Positions 45,677 to 54,674 of a stretch of 64,000 bases of DNA are shown piece by piece; positions within the stretch are counted from its first letter, which is position 1, and each line of letters begins with the position of its first letter. The position numbers and the translations under genes are program-made. The notes below the pieces were generated by a model. That model was not told the origin of the DNA, ran no database searches, and worked only from the letters and a program-made list of their open reading frames with translations. The DNA comes from an uncultured Acidobacteriaceae bacterium (GTDB lineage Bacteria > Acidobacteriota > Terriglobia > Terriglobales > Acidobacteriaceae), in NCBI GenBank assembly GCA_903842065.1, contig CAIMKZ010000098.1:124001-188000 (forward strand), given 5' to 3'.

Positions 45677-47671
45677 CTACGGCAACGGCCGATCAGTCCA
45701 CAACTGCTTGTCGGAGATCGTCGCCACCGGTATCAACTTCGAACCAAGCACTTTTTCGGCCTTGGTAATATCCTGATCCTCGGCAAACAGCCACTTGCGT
45801 TCGCCCGTGCCCCAATCGGCGGCAAGCTGCGCGTCGCTCAGGAAGATATCCGGCGCATCGGGATAGCAGGAGCCCCACAGCAGCGGCGTGCCCTCGCCGT
45901 TCTGCCCGCAGCGGGGCAGAACCAGCAGGCTGGGCCGGTGCTGGAAGAACTCGTGCGTGTAAAACACCACGCTTGAGCCCACCGACTGCTCGCCGTAGAT
46001 GATGAAGGTGTCGTTCGGCGTGCCTTTTTCCATAATGATGTCGGCCGCCTGCTTCGAACTCAGCATCGGCTGGAAGCGGGCGAAGGCGATGTGCGCCGCG
46101 ACGAAGAAGACCGCGATAGTGATGGCGATCGACACCGTCGAAGCCACATGTTTGCCGCGCAACCTGAGCATCCATCCGGCGATGGGCCCGATAAGCAGCG
46201 CGATCATGGCCAGAGCGGCAGGCAGCCGCAGAGCCGCGAAGGAGCTGCCCGTCAGGTCGAAGAGGTGCGACATGGAGAGCGTGTAGTCGCCCACGCCGCG
46301 ATGGGCCAGCACCGTGCCGATGTCGGGAACGAAGGGCAGGCTGCGCGAGGTCCACAGGTCCCAGAACAGCGCCGCCGCCGAGACCACTCCGATCACGGCG
46401 AAGACGGCCTGCGCATTCGTAAGCCACTTGACGGAAAGCACCGCCGGAGCGCCGCCCGAACGGCGGTTCTGCTCGAGATCCGAGACCACGGCGGCGATCA
46501 GCATCACCAGCGGCGGCCACACCATGAAGGTGTAGTACTCCTGGTTCGACGAGATGGCGAAGAAGACGAGCGTCCAGGCCGTGAACAGGCTGAGCAGCCA
46601 GATGGTGCGAACGCGGAACTTGAGCCGCCGGACGTGGGTGGCAACGTCCTCGCGCAGGGCGTTGTCGATGTAGAAGTCCACCGTCTGGCCCGAGTCCTGG
46701 CGCATGTGCCGCATCCACTGGCTGCGGGTCTTCCATGCCGTAACAACCACGGCGGGCAGGAAGAGGCTCCAGGGAAAGATCCACGCCAGCTGCGTCAGCC
46801 AGTAGGCATAGCCGGGCATCTTGTTGTAGTCGTGCGGATAGCGCAGGCTGAAGAAGCGCAGCACATGCTCGTTGATGAAGTAGAAGTAGAAGAACCCATG
46901 CACGTTGCCGAGCGTGGGGTGGTTGCCTACAGCGATGCCCTGATCGGGATTAGCCAGCCCGCAGAGAATGTGCCAGGGAGCGGCAATCGCGAGAAAGAGC
47001 AGCGGGCCGGAGATGAGCTTGATCTGCTTCCACTTGCGCCACTGGCCGGTAAGGATCAGATACGGAATGGCCGCGCCGAAGAAGAACACCGGCGCAATGA
47101 GCCCCTTGGTAAGCAGCGCCAGCGCTACGCAAGCCCACATCCAGTAAAAGCGGGTCGGCTTCTCGTCCTCAAAACCCGTGATCAGTCCATAGAGAGCCGC
47201 CAGCAGGAAGAACGAAAGAATCGCCTCGGGGATGATGAAGCGCGTGAACAGGAAGCCGCCCACCATGGTGAGCGAACCCATGCCCGCATAAAGCCCGGCG
47301 CGGTCACCCCACGCCCTGCTGCTCCACAGCCAGGCCAGCCAGCACAGTCCCAGCATGGCCAGCGCGTTCGGCAGGTGGGTGGTGAAGGAGTTCTCAACCC
47401 CGGTGACGCGGTAGAGCGCTGCGACGAACCAGTACGGAAGCGGCGGCTTTTCAATATAGCGGATGCCGTCGATCTTGGGCGTAACCCAGTCGCCGGTGTC
47501 GGCGATGGACTGGGCCGCCTGGGCATGCGAGGCATCGACGTCGTCCATAAGGGGCGGGGTCCAGAGCGATGCGAAGTAGATGACGACGAAAAGCGCCGCG
47601 AAGAAGAGCCACGCGGCACGCGTGGAGATCGCTGTGGAGGGCCGTTGAGCGGAATCGGAGGCTGCGTTCAT
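45677..47671 (-). CDS. ArnT-like (GT-C, family 83) membrane glycosyltransferase
   Basis: The 664-residue protein has about twelve membrane helices and the PMT/ArnT-type start with the catalytic acidic loop (SLWTPPLMDDVDASHAQAAQ) and IRYIEKPPLPYWFVAALYRV. It would move a lipid-linked sugar to a cell-envelope acceptor such as lipid A or a protein. A periplasmic C-terminal domain follows the last helix (from about residue 540). The ATG at 47671 follows GAGGA; the open frame to 48013 would run over the ppx promoter. Confidence 0.88.
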   Translation of the reverse strand: MNAASDSAQRPSTAISTRAAWLFFAALFVVIYFASLWTPPLMDDVDASHAQAAQSIADTGDWVTPKIDGIRYIEKPPLPYWFVAALYRVTGVENSFTTHLPNALAMLGLCWLAWLWSSRAWGDRAGLYAGMGSLTMVGGFLFTRFIIPEAILSFFLLAALYGLITGFEDEKPTRFYWMWACVALALLTKGLIAPVFFFGAAIPYLILTGQWRKWKQIKLISGPLLFLAIAAPWHILCGLANPDQGIAVGNHPTLGNVHGFFYFYFINEHVLRFFSLRYPHDYNKMPGYAYWLTQLAWIFPWSLFLPAVVVTAWKTRSQWMRHMRQDSGQTVDFYIDNALREDVATHVRRLKFRVRTIWLLSLFTAWTLVFFAISSNQEYYTFMVWPPLVMLIAAVVSDLEQNRRSGGAPAVLSVKWLTNAQAVFAVIGVVSAAALFWDLWTSRSLPFVPDIGTVLAHRGVGDYTLSMSHLFDLTGSSFAALRLPAALAMIALLIGPIAGWMLRLRGKHVASTVSIAITIAVFFVAAHIAFARFQPMLSSKQAADIIMEKGTPNDTFIIYGEQSVGSSVVFYTHEFFQHRPSLLVLPRCGQNGEGTPLLWGSCYPDAPDIFLSDAQLAADWGTGERKWLFAEDQDITKAEKVLGSKLIPVATISDKQLWTDRPLP

Positions 47672-47831
47672 TGTCTTCCTCAAAATAAGGATATCAGCCG
47701 CAAACTTCGGTTTGTGTGACGGATGGACTTTGATTGGCCCGCGCACTGGTGGCGTCTCACCGGCCGGAGTCGGGTAAACGTGCCAACACCCCCTGCCCGG
47801 ATCGTGTATCTTGAGGCGTGAAAGGTCCCCG

Positions 47832-49382
47832 ATGCCCACATTCGCCGCCGTTGACGTTGGATCGAACTCCTGCCGCCTGAGAATCGCACGCGTAGTCAAC
47901 CACAAGCTCAAGACCGTGGCGGAGGATCGCGAGGTGACGCGGCTTGGTTCCAGCGTCTTCGACTCCGGGCTCATCTCTCCGGAGGCCATGTCGGCCACGC
48001 TGCGCGCGCTCAAGCGCTTCCACCGAACCGTGCAATCTCATGGGGTAGACAAGATTCGCCTGGTTGCCACCTCCGCCATGCGAGACGCCCGCAACGGCGC
48101 GGCCTTCCAGGCCTGGGTAAAGGCCGAGACCGGCTGGAACCTTGAAATCATCTCCGGCCTCGAAGAGGGCCGCCTGATCCACCTCGGCGTCTCCAATCTT
48201 GAGCCGGGTGCGGCCGGCCGGGTGATGCTGCTCGACCTGGGCGGCGGCAGTTGCGAGATCACGCTCAGCGACAAGAAGCACATCAAGGAAACGGTGAGCC
48301 TGCCCCTGGGCGCGGTGCGGCTGACCGAGCAATTCCTCTCCTCCGACCCGCCAACAGCCGATTCGCTGGCGCAGATGCGCCGCCTCATCCAGCGCGAACT
48401 GCGCAAGGCCCACCGCAAGTTGCAGCCCGGCCGCGTGCCGCTGGTGATCGCAACCTCTGGAACCGCCGCGGCGCTCTCCGACGCATGGGTGGCGATGGCC
48501 AGGAGCGCGAAGGGCGGTGCAAAGAGCGGCAAGACCGCATCTCTCGGAGTCGTACCAACCAGTTCCGTACGCGCGCTGGCCAAGAAGCTGAGCAAGATGC
48601 CGCTGCCCGAGCGCGAAACCGTGGCCGGCATCGGCCCGCGCCGCGCGGAGATCATTGTGCCCGGCGCCGAGGTTTACGCCGAGCTGCTTGAGAGCTATAG
48701 CCTCGCCGGCTTTCGCTACTCGCCGCTCGGACTGCGCGACGGCATCCTCGAACAGATGCTGGTGGCCGAGGACAGCCGTGCCCGCGAGCACGCCGAGTTC
48801 GAACACGAGCGCTGGGAGAGCGTGCTGGCCACCGCCAAGCGATACGGAGTCGACATCAAGGCCGCCGAACCGGTGCGCGCCCACGCCGTGCAGCTGTTCC
48901 GCGATCTCAAGCCAGTGCATAAGCTGCCGGCCGAGTACGAGGGCTGGCTCGCCGCAGCCGCCATGCTGCGCGAGACCGGCAAGTTCGTCAACCACCAGGG
49001 GCATCACCGCCACACGCAGTACATCGTGTCCAGTTCTGAGATCTACGGCTACACAGCTATCGAGCGCACCATCGTCTCGGCCCTCGCGCGTTACCTGGGT
49101 AAGAGCCGCCCGCAGCCCAACGATCGCGCGCTGCGCAACATTCCCGCCGATCAACATGAAAAAGTGAAACGCGCCGTGGTGTTGCTGCGCCTGGCCGACG
49201 CGCTCAATCAGGATCGCGCCAGCGACGTGGTGCGCGTGCGCACCAAGATCTACCCCAAGCGCGTCTATCTTGAGATCGAGCCGGGACGAACAGGCGCCGA
49301 GCTGGAGCTATGGTCGCTGCGCCGCGAGGCCGCTTACTTCCGCGAGGTCTTTGCGCGCGAACTCTTCTGCACGCTCGAGTAG
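47832..49382 (+). CDS. Exopolyphosphatase / pppGpp phosphatase (Ppx/GppA)
   Basis: The 516-residue protein has the actin-like Ppx/GppA phosphatase fold: FAAVDVGSNSCRLRIARVV at the N-terminus, SAMRDARNG, SGLEEGRLIHLGV and MLLDLGGGSCEITL. From about residue 330 a C-terminal HD-type helical domain (GKFVNHQGHHRHTQYIVSSS) completes the long form. It hydrolyses polyphosphate or pppGpp. Its 3' end overlaps the convergent sixA gene by 49 bases. Confidence 0.93.
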   Translation: MPTFAAVDVGSNSCRLRIARVVNHKLKTVAEDREVTRLGSSVFDSGLISPEAMSATLRALKRFHRTVQSHGVDKIRLVATSAMRDARNGAAFQAWVKAETGWNLEIISGLEEGRLIHLGVSNLEPGAAGRVMLLDLGGGSCEITLSDKKHIKETVSLPLGAVRLTEQFLSSDPPTADSLAQMRRLIQRELRKAHRKLQPGRVPLVIATSGTAAALSDAWVAMARSAKGGAKSGKTASLGVVPTSSVRALAKKLSKMPLPERETVAGIGPRRAEIIVPGAEVYAELLESYSLAGFRYSPLGLRDGILEQMLVAEDSRAREHAEFEHERWESVLATAKRYGVDIKAAEPVRAHAVQLFRDLKPVHKLPAEYEGWLAAAAMLRETGKFVNHQGHHRHTQYIVSSSEIYGYTAIERTIVSALARYLGKSRPQPNDRALRNIPADQHEKVKRAVVLLRLADALNQDRASDVVRVRTKIYPKRVYLEIEPGRTGAELELWSLRREAAYFREVFARELFCTLE

Positions 49383-49861
49383 AAGCCGCGCACCGTGCGT
49401 ACATCGAGCAGCCACTGCAAGCGCGGCGGGTGGTGCCTCATGTCCACGCAGGCAATCGAGCCCTTCCTCATGCGGATGGCCGCGCCGTTCGGGCCGGCGA
49501 TCAGGTTGCCGAGGAAGCGGAAGATGTTGGGATTGTGCCCCACCACAAGCATGGTTTCGCGGCCGGTGTGCGCGGCCAGCATGGCCTGGAACTCGATGTA
49601 CTTCGCCTCTGGAGCCAGGGCCTGGCTGACCTCGACCTTGGCCTCGTAGCCAAGCTCGGTGCCCACAAACTGAGCCGTTTGCAGGGCGCGCTTGAGCGGG
49701 CTTGAAACCACAACGTCGAGCTGCACCTTGAGCGCGTTCAGGGCGCGGCCCATGACCATGCACTGGTCCTTGCCCTCTTTTACGAGCGCGCGCTTGGAGT
49801 CGAGCGCAGGGTTGCCGAGCATCTTTCCGGCGTCGGCGTGCCGCATCAGGTAAAGGATCAT
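49334..49861 (-). CDS. sixA: SixA-type histidine phosphatase
   Basis: This small phosphatase (175 residues) begins ILYLMRHADAGK, the RHG-type catalytic motif with the phospho-accepting histidine. LDVVVSSPLKRALQTAQFVG and LVVGHNPNIFRFLGNL supply the other catalytic residues. SixA proteins remove phosphate from histidine-phosphotransfer domains. The ATG at 49861 fits the family; its last 16 codons lie antisense to the end of the Ppx gene. Confidence 0.9.
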   Translation of the reverse strand: MILYLMRHADAGKMLGNPALDSKRALVKEGKDQCMVMGRALNALKVQLDVVVSSPLKRALQTAQFVGTELGYEAKVEVSQALAPEAKYIEFQAMLAAHTGRETMLVVGHNPNIFRFLGNLIAGPNGAAIRMRKGSIACVDMRHHPPRLQWLLDVRTVRGFYSSVQKSSRAKTSRK

Positions 49862-49961
49862 AAAAATGCCCGGGCGGCTGGCACAGAGTGGCCGCCGCCC
49901 CGGATTCCTCATTGTAGCAACAGCGCGGATTTCTCCGCGCCGTATGCCGATTCACCGTATA

Positions 49962-51260
49962 TTAGTTCGCCTCGATCAAACCCACCAGACCGTCCACGAT
50001 TCCGTTCTCAGCGCATCCCGATGCAATCGGGCTTCCGCTCAGTTCGAAGATTCCCCGGCCATACGCGGCATCGTCCACAATGTAGCCGATGCGGTCGTTC
50101 GCCATGGTAATCATCATCGTATTCACCAGCGGCGAAGCCTTCCGCAAGTGCAGGTAGATGTTGGTCACCACTTCGCCCGAGACGCCGGTAAAGGCGATAT
50201 CGTTCACCCGGATAACGCTCAGGTGCATCTTGATATCCGGCGGCTGTTGCGCTCCGCCAGGAGCGTTCGCAGGACGCGGCTTGGTGGCACAGGTGAGGAT
50301 CTTCTCCCCTGCCCCGATGCGCGCCGTCGCGACTGGATTTTCGATGCGGTTGGCCACGCGTACAACTTCAGCGCCCAGCATCAGCCCCTCTGCGTCGATG
50401 GTCGGGTAAATCGGAGCAGCCTCTTCCTTCTGTTGCCCCGGCCCGATGAACGTGGGATTCTGGTCCCCGGCCGGCCCAATGGTGAACAGCGCGACTACCT
50501 TGTCCTTGAAGTGGGTTTCGATATAGCGCTCGGCTGCGCCGGCCAGATCGCCCGTCACCTGATCGTTCTCAGGCCCCGCCACTACGGAGTGAACGCCGTA
50601 GTTGAACAGCACCGCGATCGGCTCGCCTGCCGCGTTGTCAAAGCGGACCACCCACACGGTCTTGTCCGAAGGTCCGTCGGGATTCACGCCCAGAACCCAC
50701 TTATTCTCCCGCTGCACAAACTCGTCGCGGCTGATGTTCACATAAGAACGCCCCGTGCCGATGCCCATCTTCGCCGGCTGCTCGGCGGCCTTGGCCTTGG
50801 TTAGCGCTTCCACAATGCGGTCATAGAGCCACGCCGAGTAAGCAGCCGTACCCTCTCCACCGGCCTGCGCCTGCGCACCCGGCGTCACAACCCCGCCGCG
50901 CGGAGCGCTGTGGTCGTGGCTGGCGGTCAGAATAATGTGATCGGCCGCGATGCCCACTTCCTTCTCGATGCGCGCCCGCAGTGCCGTGGTATCGCCGTAC
51001 TCCACCAGATCGGTAGCTACGATAGCCGCCTTGCTCGTGCCGTTGTCGATCACCAGCGCGCGCACAAACAGGTGGTCGTGTACGCCGGCGTAAGGCTTGC
51101 GCCACAGGTTGGTAAGTCCGGCAAGATTGGTAGGCGTAGTGTCCACTTTAGCCACGCCAATCTTGAGCGGACCGGCATCCGCGCCGCGCGCCAGCGCGGG
51201 AGAGAGGCCGAGACACGTCGCAAAAGCAAGCACAACAGGAATCAGACGGTTACGCTGCAC
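49962..51260 (-). CDS. Exported neutral/alkaline ceramidase-like protein
   Basis: The 432-residue protein starts at a GTG (51260) after AAAGGAG, giving the signal peptide NRLIPVVLAFATCLGLSPAL. The mature part shows the ceramidase-family N-terminal region: LKIGVAKVDTTPTNLAGL, VHDHLFVRALVIDNGTSKAA and the zinc-type histidines in LTASHDHSAPRGG, followed by FNYGVHSVVAGPEN. It lacks the long C-terminal domain of classical ceramidases. The substrate may be another amide; outside the cytoplasm. Confidence 0.82.
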   Translation of the reverse strand: MQRNRLIPVVLAFATCLGLSPALARGADAGPLKIGVAKVDTTPTNLAGLTNLWRKPYAGVHDHLFVRALVIDNGTSKAAIVATDLVEYGDTTALRARIEKEVGIAADHIILTASHDHSAPRGGVVTPGAQAQAGGEGTAAYSAWLYDRIVEALTKAKAAEQPAKMGIGTGRSYVNISRDEFVQRENKWVLGVNPDGPSDKTVWVVRFDNAAGEPIAVLFNYGVHSVVAGPENDQVTGDLAGAAERYIETHFKDKVVALFTIGPAGDQNPTFIGPGQQKEEAAPIYPTIDAEGLMLGAEVVRVANRIENPVATARIGAGEKILTCATKPRPANAPGGAQQPPDIKMHLSVIRVNDIAFTGVSGEVVTNIYLHLRKASPLVNTMMITMANDRIGYIVDDAAYGRGIFELSGSPIASGCAENGIVDGLVGLIEAN

Positions 51261-51466
51261 AGGAGTTACTCCTTTTCTGTTTGGGTCGCATGGAAGCGAA
51301 CGCACCAGAATACTCCCTGCGCGCGTTGTGGCGAAAGCAGGCCGGACACAGAGCCTGCGAACAATGGAAACGCGTGATTCGGACACAAGCATGCGATGGG
51401 TCCGGAGACCCGGACCCATCGCAGCATGCAAGCAGACAGACAGTCGCGCTTATCAAGGCAGCACAG

Positions 51467-51910
51467 CTATGCCTTCGGCTTGTCCTTGAGCAGGGCCTCA
51501 ACGCTGTAGCGGCCAGAACCGGTCACCATCAGCGCGGCAAAGGCCCACAGGTAGAGCACGATCAGCTCGCCGTGATCGGCGGCCGGACTCTTGCCCAGGA
51601 AGCTGAAGTGATGCACAAAGGCCCAGGCGATCGCGATGTTGACGAAGGCCCAAGCCGAGAGCCAGCGGGTACCGACGCCGAGAACGATCAGCAGCGAAGC
51701 AATGCCGTCGCAGAGCAGAGCGAGCGTCCAACTGGTGTTGTGCCCAATGCCGAGGGGGTCGGGAAAGGTAGGGCGGATGAGGGAGAGCGTTGAGACCTTC
51801 TCCCAACCATGGCGCAGGAAGAGGGTGCTTCCGGCGCCGACTCGCAGCAGCAGCAGACCAAGGTCCGTGCAGGTGGGCACAAACCCGGCTTTCAGGATTC
51901 TTGCAAACAC
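51467..51910 (-). CDS. DoxX family membrane protein
   Basis: The 147-residue protein has four membrane helices and the DoxX core LGLLLLRVGAGSTLFLRHGWEK and GELIVLYLWAFAALMVTGSG. I chose the GTG at 51910 because CGGAGG lies seven bases upstream; an ATG at 51958 would add 16 residues. DoxX proteins take part in oxidative-stress or quinone-linked membrane functions; the exact role is unknown. A paralogue is at 54062-54511. Confidence 0.83.
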   Translation of the reverse strand: MFARILKAGFVPTCTDLGLLLLRVGAGSTLFLRHGWEKVSTLSLIRPTFPDPLGIGHNTSWTLALLCDGIASLLIVLGVGTRWLSAWAFVNIAIAWAFVHHFSFLGKSPAADHGELIVLYLWAFAALMVTGSGRYSVEALLKDKPKA

Positions 51911-51995
51911 AGGGTAACCTCCGAGTGAAGCCGAAGCTTCAGGGAATAGCCGGATCATACACGGCCAATTGTAGAGTTGGCTTGCGAAAAACGAC

Positions 51996-52484
51996 TCAGT
52001 CCCGTGGCCCCTCGGCAAAGAGCCGTGGCTGGTCGTCTGGCTGTGGACGCTTGCGGCCCGCGCCGATGAGGCTCACAACCTCAAGCGTCTGGATCGCCTG
52101 CCGGGGCACGTAGATGCGCTGAGTATTCGATCGCGTATCCGGCGGAGTAAGCAGCAGGCCGCCGCCGGTAACCAGAGACAGATCGTTCTCGGCCAGCCCT
52201 TCCAGTTCGTCGCCGTCGGTCAGAGTCATGCGCAGCCACAGCCCCGCCGCGCGCGGCCGGACTGAGAATCGTTTATGCAGCAGCCGCTCGGGGTTGGCTG
52301 CGTCGGCACTGGCCAGGTCGCGCACATAGCAGACCCACTTCACCTGATCCCAGCCCATGCGCAGAACCTTGCCGGTGGTGTCCAGGATCTCAAGCTCCTC
52401 GCCGCCAAGCGACGCACCCGCATAGCCCCCCACCCAGTCCCGGGAGAACTTGCGCACGATCACCGGTTTGCGGGCAGAGGCCAT
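51996..52484 (-). CDS. Conserved-looking hypothetical protein
   Basis: The 162-residue protein starts MASARKPVIVRKFSRDWVGG and has a beta-rich pattern: LEILDTTGKVLRMGWDQVKW, SVRPRAAGLWLRMTLTDGDE and RIYVPRQAIQTLEVVSLIGA. No signal peptide, membrane helix or catalytic motif is visible. It resembles small cytoplasmic beta-barrel proteins of PilZ- or SH3-like size, but I cannot assign a family. It lies between a DoxX gene and the lyase gene on the same strand. Confidence 0.7.
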   Translation of the reverse strand: MASARKPVIVRKFSRDWVGGYAGASLGGEELEILDTTGKVLRMGWDQVKWVCYVRDLASADAANPERLLHKRFSVRPRAAGLWLRMTLTDGDELEGLAENDLSLVTGGGLLLTPPDTRSNTQRIYVPRQAIQTLEVVSLIGAGRKRPQPDDQPRLFAEGPRD

Positions 52485-52602
52485 TGCTTTGAATTTTCGC
52501 ACGCGGAAGGGCGCGGGAGACACATGGATCGGCGGAGGTGCGCATGGTTGGGCAATAAGGGTGGGGACCACAACCCTCACCGCGCCGCCACACAACTCAC
52601 CC

Positions 52603-53958
52603 CTAGCCCATCGGCTCCAGGTGCGCGGTAAAGTGCCGCAGGAAGGGCGCCTCGTAGGTGAGCCGCATCCCCTTGATCCGGTCGCGGCGCTCCCAGACGC
52701 GCAGAATAATCTCCACCACGTAATCGATGTGGCTTTGCGTGTAGACCCGCCGCGGAATGGCCAGCCGCACCAGCTCCATCTGCGCCGCCGAGCCGAACAT
52801 CAGGCTGCCTATCTCTACCGAACGGATGCCGCCTTCGAGATACAGCTCAGCCGCCAGGGCCACACCCGGAAACTCGTCCACGGGAACGTGCGGCAGAAAC
52901 GCTTTGGCGTCGATATAGATGGCGTGGCCGCCGGGGGGCTGCACAATGGGGACGCCTTTCGCCGAAATGTGGTCGCCCAGGTAGGCTGTCGAGGCAATCC
53001 GGTAGCGCAGGTAGTCCTGCTCGAGCGCCTCCCCTAAACCCACAGCGATCGCCTCCAGATCCCGCCCGGCCAGCCCTCCGTAAGTTGGGTAGCCCTCGGT
53101 CAGGATCAGCAGGTCCTTCTCCTGGCGGGCCAGCAGATCGTCGTTGGTGCAAAGAAATCCGCCGATGTTGGCCATGCCGTCCTTCTTGGCAGACATGGTG
53201 CAGCCATCGCCCAGCGCAAACATCTCCTGGGCAATCTGCCTCGGAGTCTTGTCTGCGTAGCCCGGCTCGCGCTGCTGAACAAAGTACGCGTTCTCGGCAA
53301 AACGGCAGGCATCGAAATACAGCGGAATCCCGTGTTTGTGGCACACGGCCGAAACCGCCCGGGCATTTTCCATTGAAACCGGCTGTCCACCGCCGGAGTT
53401 GTTGGTCACCGTGAGCATCACCAGCGGAATGCGTTCCCGCCCAACGCGCGCAATCAGGGTATCAAGCGCATCCACATCCATGTTGCCCTTAAAGGGCAAA
53501 CGCGTCTCCGGATGACGGCCTTCGGGTTTGAGCAGATCGACAGCTTCAGCCCCTACCGATTCCACGTTGGCGCGCGTCGTGTCAAAGTGCGTGTTGTTCG
53601 GCACCACGTCGCCCGGCTTGCACATCACCTTGAACAGGATGCGCTCCGCGGCGCGGCCCTGATGAGTGGGGATCACATGCTTGTAGCCGAAGATGCTCTG
53701 TACGGAGTTCCTGAAGCGGTCGAAGCTGCGGCTGCCCGCATAGCTCTCGTCGCCTTCCATGATGGCCGCCCACTGATGTGTAGACATGGCTCCGGTGCCG
53801 GAGTCGGTCAGCAGGTCGATGAGCACATCGTCAGCGGGGAGCAGAAACAGGTTGTAGTGCGCGGCGCGCAGCAGTTCCTCCCGCTGTGCCCGAGTGGTCC
53901 AGCGAATGGGCTCGACGCTCTTGATGCGAAACGGCTCGAAAACGGTCTTGGTCGGCAT
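52603..53958 (-). CDS. Tryptophanase / tyrosine phenol-lyase family enzyme
   Basis: The 451-residue PLP enzyme belongs to the beta-eliminating lyases that release ammonia and pyruvate from tryptophan or tyrosine. Signatures: PTHQGRAAERILFKVM, LTVTNNSGGGQPVSMENARA, PLYFDACRFAENAYF, and CTMSAKKDGMANIGGFL with the cofactor lysine at 258 or 259. The start at 53958 gives the family N-terminus. Tryptophan versus tyrosine use cannot be told from the sequence alone. The gene sits between two DoxX genes on the same strand. Confidence 0.9.
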   Translation of the reverse strand: MPTKTVFEPFRIKSVEPIRWTTRAQREELLRAAHYNLFLLPADDVLIDLLTDSGTGAMSTHQWAAIMEGDESYAGSRSFDRFRNSVQSIFGYKHVIPTHQGRAAERILFKVMCKPGDVVPNNTHFDTTRANVESVGAEAVDLLKPEGRHPETRLPFKGNMDVDALDTLIARVGRERIPLVMLTVTNNSGGGQPVSMENARAVSAVCHKHGIPLYFDACRFAENAYFVQQREPGYADKTPRQIAQEMFALGDGCTMSAKKDGMANIGGFLCTNDDLLARQEKDLLILTEGYPTYGGLAGRDLEAIAVGLGEALEQDYLRYRIASTAYLGDHISAKGVPIVQPPGGHAIYIDAKAFLPHVPVDEFPGVALAAELYLEGGIRSVEIGSLMFGSAAQMELVRLAIPRRVYTQSHIDYVVEIILRVWERRDRIKGMRLTYEAPFLRHFTAHLEPMG

Positions 53959-54061
53959 GGAGAAAGTGCTCCCGGAGCGCGCTGTTCTTCTCTGCCTCGC
54001 GTAAAATCCGGCAGACGACGCCCAACGCATTCTACCGCTGTTGCCGCCACTGCCGTTCTTC

Positions 54062-54511
54062 TTACCGGTCGATGAGTGTGTCGATGCTGTACTTGCCGCC
54101 ACCTGCAAAGGCCAGAGCGATCAGCGATGCGAGATAGGAGACTACCAGTTCGCCGTGCGTGGACCCGATGAAGTTGTGGGGATCGTTGTAGATGAAATGG
54201 CCCACCATGCTCCACGCCACCGCCAGGTTCACAAAGCACAGCAGCGCACACCAGCGCGTCGCCAGTCCCAGAGCCAGCGGAACGGTAAGAATCGCATCGG
54301 CCACCGTCGCGCAGAAGAGGCTGATGCCGACGCCGAGCGGGATCACATAAAAGTGGTTCGCTGAAAGCCTGAGATACATGCCTTGATAGTCGAGGACTTT
54401 TTCAAGCCCATGCTTAAGCAGAATGTTGACGGCGGCGATCACGCGCAGGAACAGCAGAGCCAGGTCTTTGCTTTCCGGGGCGAACTTGAAGAGCAGAAGT
54501 TTGCGAAACAT
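54062..54511 (-). CDS. DoxX family membrane protein
   Basis: A second DoxX protein, 149 residues with four membrane helices. The core is ALLFLRVIAAVNILLKHGLE and GELVVSYLASLIALAFAGGG, ending in KYSIDTL like the paralogue (RYSVEALL). It lies upstream of the lyase gene on the same strand, with a 103-base gap. Function not known in detail. Confidence 0.87.
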   Translation of the reverse strand: MFRKLLLFKFAPESKDLALLFLRVIAAVNILLKHGLEKVLDYQGMYLRLSANHFYVIPLGVGISLFCATVADAILTVPLALGLATRWCALLCFVNLAVAWSMVGHFIYNDPHNFIGSTHGELVVSYLASLIALAFAGGGKYSIDTLIDR

Positions 54512-54639
54512 GGCTTCCCCTTAAATCCGATGAATTCGGCCTCCACCGCGATACTCAGCTGCGCTGCCTGATCGATTGTTTGAAGTTGTCTGATAGTTTA
54601 GCGCAGTCCCTGGGCAGAACCCGCGGCGGCGGCACACCC

Positions 54640-54668
54640 TAACTCCGCTAGCACCGCTAACCCCGCAA
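54640..54668. repeat. Short dispersed repeat with GCTAAC motif, second copy
   Basis: AACTCCGCTAGCACCGCTAA and the following CCCCG are the inverted counterpart of the words at 13,744-13,777. It lies directly behind the acyltransferase stop codon. Confidence 0.4.
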
Positions 54669-54674
54669 ACTCAG

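Noticed and set aside
48014-49157. Long minus-strand ORF opposite the Ppx/GppA gene
   Set aside because: A typical high-GC antisense shadow; the plus-strand protein has clear domains and start.
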